Shown piece after piece: positions 21,243-24,488 of a stretch of 24,488 nt of DNA; within the stretch, counting starts at the first letter, position 1; each line of letters opens with the position of its first letter. The DNA comes from an uncultured Subdoligranulum sp. (lineage in GTDB: Bacteria; Bacillota_A; Clostridia; Oscillospirales; Ruminococcaceae). The notes under the pieces were generated by a model. That model was not told the origin of the DNA and ran no database searches. It saw nothing but the letters and a program-made list of their open reading frames with translations. The stretch lies in the NCBI RefSeq assembly GCF_937890665.1, contig NZ_CALADU010000276.1, positions 1-24,488 of the forward strand, written 5' to 3'. A program made the position numbers and the translations under genes.

Positions 21243-22337
21243 ATGAAAATTCACGAAGATCGTTCTCATATGAATATTGATACCAGATGGTTTGAAAAAG
21301 GCTATATCAAAGAAGATGTCCACTCCCTGCGCCTGCAGTCTCTATGCACCGAAGCAGAGGCAGCAGCCAACAAACAGTTTTACGACAGCCACACCCGCGA
21401 AGAATGGGATCAGTATATCCGCCAAGCAAGTTTGGAGAGCAGCGCAGCAATGAAACCCGTCATGGAAGCTATCGCACAGGACTTTGTCTGCTACCAGTAT
21501 GACGAAAATATCCCTGTGTCCTATGGCAGCGACCGATGGGACCTGTACTTCTGGTGTAATCCCTTTAACGGCGCCGCAGACGCATCCGAACGGGATTTCT
21601 CATATTTCACGCTGACCTTTAACGAGCGTCAGACGCTGGAGAAACGAAAAAAAGTCTGTCAACAGGTGCTGGAGCTCCTATGCTCACGCTTTCAGGAGCA
21701 TCCCCATCTCCATGTAGCCGTACAGTATTCCATATGGTTTGACCATCCGAAGATCCACGATGCGGTGGAGCGCGCAAAGCCCCGTCTGCATGGCCTGCGC
21801 TGTATCCAGGAACAAAAAGAAGGAAAACTGCTCCTGCAGGACGGGGCCCTGCTCTTCAAGCCAAAATACGCAAAGAAATATGCCCGCACGCTGAGCCAGA
21901 GCCAGATTCTGTCCCTTAGTTGGGAACTGGGCGTGGAGGACGAAGAACCTGATACCGATGCGGCACCTGTTACCTTGCCTTACAAGAAATTTGGCGCCAC
22001 GCACCCCATCCAGCTGCAGGTGACTTCCTACCTGAATGGAAACCTTGCCATACAAATGGTGACATGGGAAAGCGGCGACCCGGAACCCTGGGCGACTCTC
22101 ACCGTCAACCTGCCCGGCCAACGGCAAAAAGACCATGCCTTTATCGACACCAATGCCGATTCGGAATTTCCCACCTGGCTCATCCGACATGGTCTGGCTA
22201 TCCCAACCGGCCGCACCATGCAGAGTGGGTTCTGCACCTATCCTGAATATCGTTTTCGTGCCAACCGGCTGCAGGAGCTGGACCCGGAAGGGTATGCAGG
22301 CTACCTGAAAAACTTTGAAAGGCGGTGCAGCGCATGA
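21243..22337 (+). CDS. Protein with C-terminal DUF4313-like domain (364 aa)
   Basis: The first about 240 residues are not recognised: helical (LRLQSLCTEAEAAANKQFYDSH), then RWDLYFWCNPFNG and strand-rich FHLHVAVQ-type stretches. The last 110 residues match the DUF4313 pattern: NGNLAIQM, PWATLTVNLPG, HAFIDTN, WLIRHGLAIPTGR, SGFCTYPEYRF and LDPEGY. DUF4313 is a domain of unknown role on Firmicutes elements. ATG 21243 is 7 nt after AAGGAGG (21229-21235). Its stop overlaps the next gene as ATGA. The gene at 22786 is a paralogue of this DUF4313 part fused to a homologue of the gene at 22334, so the two products here may work together. Confidence 0.75.
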   Translation: MKIHEDRSHMNIDTRWFEKGYIKEDVHSLRLQSLCTEAEAAANKQFYDSHTREEWDQYIRQASLESSAAMKPVMEAIAQDFVCYQYDENIPVSYGSDRWDLYFWCNPFNGAADASERDFSYFTLTFNERQTLEKRKKVCQQVLELLCSRFQEHPHLHVAVQYSIWFDHPKIHDAVERAKPRLHGLRCIQEQKEGKLLLQDGALLFKPKYAKKYARTLSQSQILSLSWELGVEDEEPDTDAAPVTLPYKKFGATHPIQLQVTSYLNGNLAIQMVTWESGDPEPWATLTVNLPGQRQKDHAFIDTNADSEFPTWLIRHGLAIPTGRTMQSGFCTYPEYRFRANRLQELDPEGYAGYLKNFERRCSA

Positions 22338-22657
22338 AATATAAGGCAATTTATGATGTACTGAATGAAAGGCGGCAGACTACCCCCGGTTTCTGTTACC
22401 ATGACCGCAGCGGCTGGCGTGCTTACCCCCAGACCTACATGACCATGCAGTGCCCTTTATGGATTATTGCTGAAGATGCTGCCACGGGCAGGCGTCTGTG
22501 GATCACTCAGGAGGGCACCCGATTTAGCATTTCCATTCGAAGGATGGATGAACAGCGGCACAACTATGGCCCTACCTATCGCATTACTTGTGAAAACAGG
22601 ACAAAGCTGGCTCAAGTTCTGCGCTATCAGTTCGAGTCAAAAACTTTGGCTGTGTAG
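22334..22657 (+). CDS. Small protein, stand-alone version of the 22786 C-terminal domain
   Basis: This 107-aa protein starts MKYKAIYDVLNERRQTTPG and contains GFCYHDRSGWRAYP, CPLWIIAEDAATGRRLWITQEG and YRITCENRTKLAQVLRYQFESK. The same spacing of GFxYxDxSGWR, PLWIxAxDxxxGR, TQxG and a final helix recurs in the C-terminal half of the gene at 22786. The start ATG 22334 overlaps the previous stop (ATGA), and a GGCGG-type RBS is weak, so coupling likely drives translation. It is the detached half of a module that is fused elsewhere. Function unknown. Confidence 0.7.
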   Translation: MKYKAIYDVLNERRQTTPGFCYHDRSGWRAYPQTYMTMQCPLWIIAEDAATGRRLWITQEGTRFSISIRRMDEQRHNYGPTYRITCENRTKLAQVLRYQFESKTLAV

Positions 22658-22670
22658 CTGACGATGACCA

Positions 22671-22715
22671 GAGAGGAACTGCATTCCTCTCCCTGCTCCG
22701 GTTTCCTTGTCCGGA
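22671..22715 (+). promoter_or_regulatory. Two hairpins in the leader of the 22786 gene
   Basis: GAGAGGAA (22671-22678) and TTCCTCTC (22684-22691) form a perfect 8-bp hairpin with a CTGCA loop. TCCGG (22697-22701) and CCGGA (22711-22715) form a second, weaker one. The terminator at 22725 follows. Three hairpins in 128 nt suggest an attenuator-like leader. Confidence 0.5.
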
Positions 22716-22724
22716 ACACACACT

Positions 22725-22771
22725 AAGAAGCACCGGAAATCTGCATTTTTGCAGACGTCCGGTGCTTCTTT
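22725..22771 (+). terminator. Long hairpin directly abutting the next RBS
   Basis: AAGAAGCACCGGA (22725-22737) pairs perfectly with TCCGGTGCTTCTT (22758-22770), 13 bp, with an inner CTGCA/TGCAG stem. The T-tract is short (CTTCTTT), so efficiency is uncertain. TGGAGG of the next gene starts at 22771, inside the tail. Confidence 0.65.
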
Positions 22772-22785
22772 GGAGGAAAACGCTT

Positions 22786-23493
22786 ATGAATACTCTCGCA
22801 TTTACGCTGGGCGAATACCGATCCCAGCTGACTTTGAAAATCAGTACCTATCCCAACGGCAATCTCGCCATCAAGCTTTATGAAAAGGATCACGGCATCC
22901 TGATTTTTTGGGAAACCCTTACCACCAACTTAACCGGAATCCGGCCCGACTACTGCGCTTTCATCAATATAAAAGCCGCAGACGGACTTTTTCCAGTCTG
23001 GCTGTCAGACAATCACCTTGCGGAACCTACCGGGCAAATTCTTGAATCGGATGGCTGCCTTTACCCCGAATACCTGTTTAATGGCAAAGAACTGGATGCT
23101 CTGGATCATGAGGGGCACACCCTCTACATCCGGCGGCAGAAAGGCGAACTTGGGCGCCGATTTGAGCGGCTGTATCTCGCCCTGCGAAGACTGGCGCGAG
23201 AAATCAACGGATTCAGCTACACCGATTACAGCGGCTGGCGGTGTCTGGATGGGAGTTCCTCCACCCTGCCCCTCTGGATCGAGGCATTTGACCCTTCTCA
23301 TGGCCGCAAATTCATCTTCACGCAGAAAGGTCCCGCACTCCAAACTACCATCCTCTATGCAGATGGTACAGAGAAGCAGCGCATCTATCGGCGTAAAGAG
23401 GACATGGCAACCGAGCTGATGGCCATGTTTCAGGAAGAATTGCGTGTCTACCCTCCCTGGTCTGAAGACCGGAGGAAACGGTACGAATATTAA
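22786..23493 (+). CDS. DUF4313-like domain fused to the 22334-type domain (235 aa)
   Basis: The N-terminal half (about 1-115) repeats the DUF4313 pattern of the gene at 21243: NGNLAIKL, TLTTNLTG, CAFINIK, PVWLSDNHLAEPTG, CLYPEYLF, LDHEGH. A charged helix (GELGRRFERLYLALRRLAREI) links it to a second half that repeats the gene at 22334: GFSYTDYSGWR, LPLWIEAFDPSHGR, FTQKG and a final helical MATELMAMFQEEL. It is thus the fused form of what is two coupled genes just upstream. ATG 22786 follows TGGAGG (22771-22776). Function of both domains is unknown; fusion argues that they physically cooperate. Confidence 0.75.
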   Translation: MNTLAFTLGEYRSQLTLKISTYPNGNLAIKLYEKDHGILIFWETLTTNLTGIRPDYCAFINIKAADGLFPVWLSDNHLAEPTGQILESDGCLYPEYLFNGKELDALDHEGHTLYIRRQKGELGRRFERLYLALRRLAREINGFSYTDYSGWRCLDGSSSTLPLWIEAFDPSHGRKFIFTQKGPALQTTILYADGTEKQRIYRRKEDMATELMAMFQEELRVYPPWSEDRRKRYEY

Positions 23494-23519
23494 AGGAATA
23501 AAATTAGGAGGACATCATC

Positions 23520-24176
23520 ATGAAGATCCATATCTATCCCAAATCCATGTTGGAAACCGTATGGCAGCAGGACAAACTGCTGTTTACCCCAGAAGCGGAG
23601 CAACCACCCCTGTGTCTTCGATGTGGGCAGCCACTGGACCACCGGCTGGTCATCAACGCCCTGAGCCGCTATGCAGATGTCCATATCTGCGAGGCGTGCG
23701 GTATGGATGAAGCCCTGCGTGATGCCAACCGTTGCCCACTTCCTCTAACAGAATGGGCAGCTGTCAAAAACGGTTTGAGCCAGCAGCAGACCGATTTTGA
23801 AGCTCCGCTGCTGACTACTTCCTGCACCTTTGAAGATCTATTCCAGCAGGGTTCCCGGCCTGCCAGCGAGATAGCCTATTCCCGTTCTGATTATGATGGA
23901 TGGAAATGGTGGACCACTTGGCATCAGTGCCAAAAGGATACGCCTGTTCTGGAAGTTGCCCGTGAAATTGATGCTTTCCAGGATGCGCTATTCCAACTGC
24001 CGGAGTTTCGGAATTTGGACACCCTGACACGGTTCTGCCGAGGGTACGCCCAGCCCACCAGCGAGCCCACCGAATTCAATTTGTATTCGGAAACTGCTCA
24101 CTTTTATATCTGGCTGCGGCTGATTACCAGGCGTCGAGATTATAATGTGTATGTACATTACTATCTGAAAGGTTAA
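23520..24176 (+). CDS. Zinc-ribbon protein (218 aa)
   Basis: The N-terminal third has a CxxC...CxxC ribbon, C32, C35, C57, C60 in PLCLRCGQPLDHRL...ICEACGMDEALRD, with the intervening NALSRYADVHIC, a motif I recall from Firmicutes element proteins of unknown role. The remainder is mixed; SRSDYDGWKWWTTW (about 120-133) is Trp-rich and the end is a basic/aromatic RRRDYNVYVHYYLKG. No membrane part. ATG 23520 is 8 nt after AGGAGG (23506-23511). It is the last gene of the block, ended by the terminator at 24189. Confidence 0.75.
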   Translation: MKIHIYPKSMLETVWQQDKLLFTPEAEQPPLCLRCGQPLDHRLVINALSRYADVHICEACGMDEALRDANRCPLPLTEWAAVKNGLSQQQTDFEAPLLTTSCTFEDLFQQGSRPASEIAYSRSDYDGWKWWTTWHQCQKDTPVLEVAREIDAFQDALFQLPEFRNLDTLTRFCRGYAQPTSEPTEFNLYSETAHFYIWLRLITRRRDYNVYVHYYLKG

Positions 24177-24188
24177 AAAGTCTGCAAC

Positions 24189-24235
24189 GCACCGGATACA
24201 GTATGCCTATCGACTCTGTATTCGGTGCATTTTTC
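24189..24235 (+). terminator. Strong terminator closing the block
   Basis: GCACCGGATACAG (24189-24201) and CTGTATTCGGTGC (24216-24228) form a 13-bp stem with one G-U pair; ATTTTT follows. It separates the zinc-ribbon gene from the AT-rich region before the response-regulator gene. Confidence 0.88.
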
Positions 24236-24277
24236 TCTATGAAATAGTTATTTATTTTTATGTACACTTATAAAATC

Positions 24278-24306
24278 TTGTTGCAAAAGTCAACCTGCTA
24301 TATAAT
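24278..24306 (+). promoter_or_regulatory. Possible sigma-A promoter for the response-regulator gene
   Basis: TTGTTG (24278-24283), 17 nt, TATAAT (24301-24306) in a 265-nt AT-rich gap. A second perfect TATAAT (24367-24372) lies nearer the gene but has no good -35. No other gene or clear inverted repeat is seen in the gap. Confidence 0.5.
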
Positions 24307-24441
24307 TATAAAGAAATATATTTTTCAAAATCTGTCCGTTGTAATATTTCGCAGACATTTGCCTGTTATAATATCCGCAAAAGCAAAGGAAGTTGAGGGA
24401 TTTTTGAGATTTACCATATATCATATAAAGAATGGAGGTGC

Positions 24442-24488
24442 ATGATTTTGAATCCTAAATTACTGATCGTTGATGATGAACGCGGTAT
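24442..24488 (+). CDS. Response regulator, N-terminal fragment (3' end outside window)
   Basis: Only 15 full codons are visible. The product reads NPKLLIVDDERG after the start, the classic first strand and acidic pair (VDDE) of a receiver domain. The family of the output domain cannot be told. GGAGGTG (24434-24440) lies upstream; ATG 24442 is only 3 nt behind the GGAGG core, whereas TTG 24448 has a better 9-nt spacing, so either could be the start. It follows an AT-rich gap with possible promoters, suggesting an independent two-component module. Confidence 0.75.
   Translation, partial: MILNPKLLIVDDERG

Noticed and set aside
21684..22349. A 221-codon minus-strand frame
   Set aside because: Antisense to the DUF4313-like gene; no RBS or domain.

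Overview
This window reads as about 24.5 kb of a large mobile or accessory element (integrative conjugative element, plasmid or similar) from a gut-type Clostridia bacterium, probably Oscillospirales/Lachnospirales-like. The basis is moderate GC in the genes, strong GGAGG(TGA) ribosome binding sites, occasional TTG/GTG starts, a Clostridia-style Tad locus, and several small domain families (DUF932, DUF4313, DUF3268-like, DUF6809-like) that I associate with Firmicutes elements. No relaxase, coupling protein, VirB-type gene, integrase or att site is visible, so the type of element is inferred. Every supported gene is on the + strand. No rRNA, tRNA, IS or CRISPR array was seen.

Layout. (1) Positions 1-8202 hold a Tad/Flp-type pilus or secretion locus: the end of a proline-rich protein, a secreted Trp-rich protein, an A24 prepilin peptidase, a CpaB-like SAF protein, a TadZ/CpaE-like P-loop protein, the TadA/CpaF motor, TadB and TadC. 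A previously easy-to-miss 48-aa basic ORF and a 73-aa pilin-like single-TM protein follow. (2) Positions 8235-11642 hold element housekeeping genes: a Cys-rich protein, a zinc-finger protein, a sigma-like factor and unknowns. (3) Positions 11643-19145 start with a strong sigma-A promoter that overlaps a perfect 9-bp dyad, then a leader with a terminator-like hairpin. The genes that follow encode an SSB-like protein, a membrane protein, a DUF932 protein, a four-Cys putative DNA-binding protein, a second sigma-like factor, a YkgJ-type Cys-cluster protein and several helical unknowns. (4) Positions 19188-20574 are a self-contained AAA/DUF4143 ATPase cassette with its own promoter, dyad and terminator. 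(5) Positions 20595-24176 hold a group of unknowns, including a DUF4313 duplication that is split into two genes in one copy and fused in the other. (6) After a strong terminator and an AT-rich gap, a response-regulator gene starts and runs off the window.

The most striking feature is architectural. Intrinsic-terminator-like hairpins recur at gene junctions (451, 7671, 8162, 10893, 12354, 15300, 16269, 20531, 22725, 24189, and one inside the leader at 11844). At most of them the next gene's RBS begins 0-20 nt after the T-tract, leaving no room for a promoter. This suggests that expression across the element depends on controlled read-through (attenuation or processive antitermination) or that the hairpins act as RNA processing or stability punctuation. 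Either explanation is inference from sequence alone.
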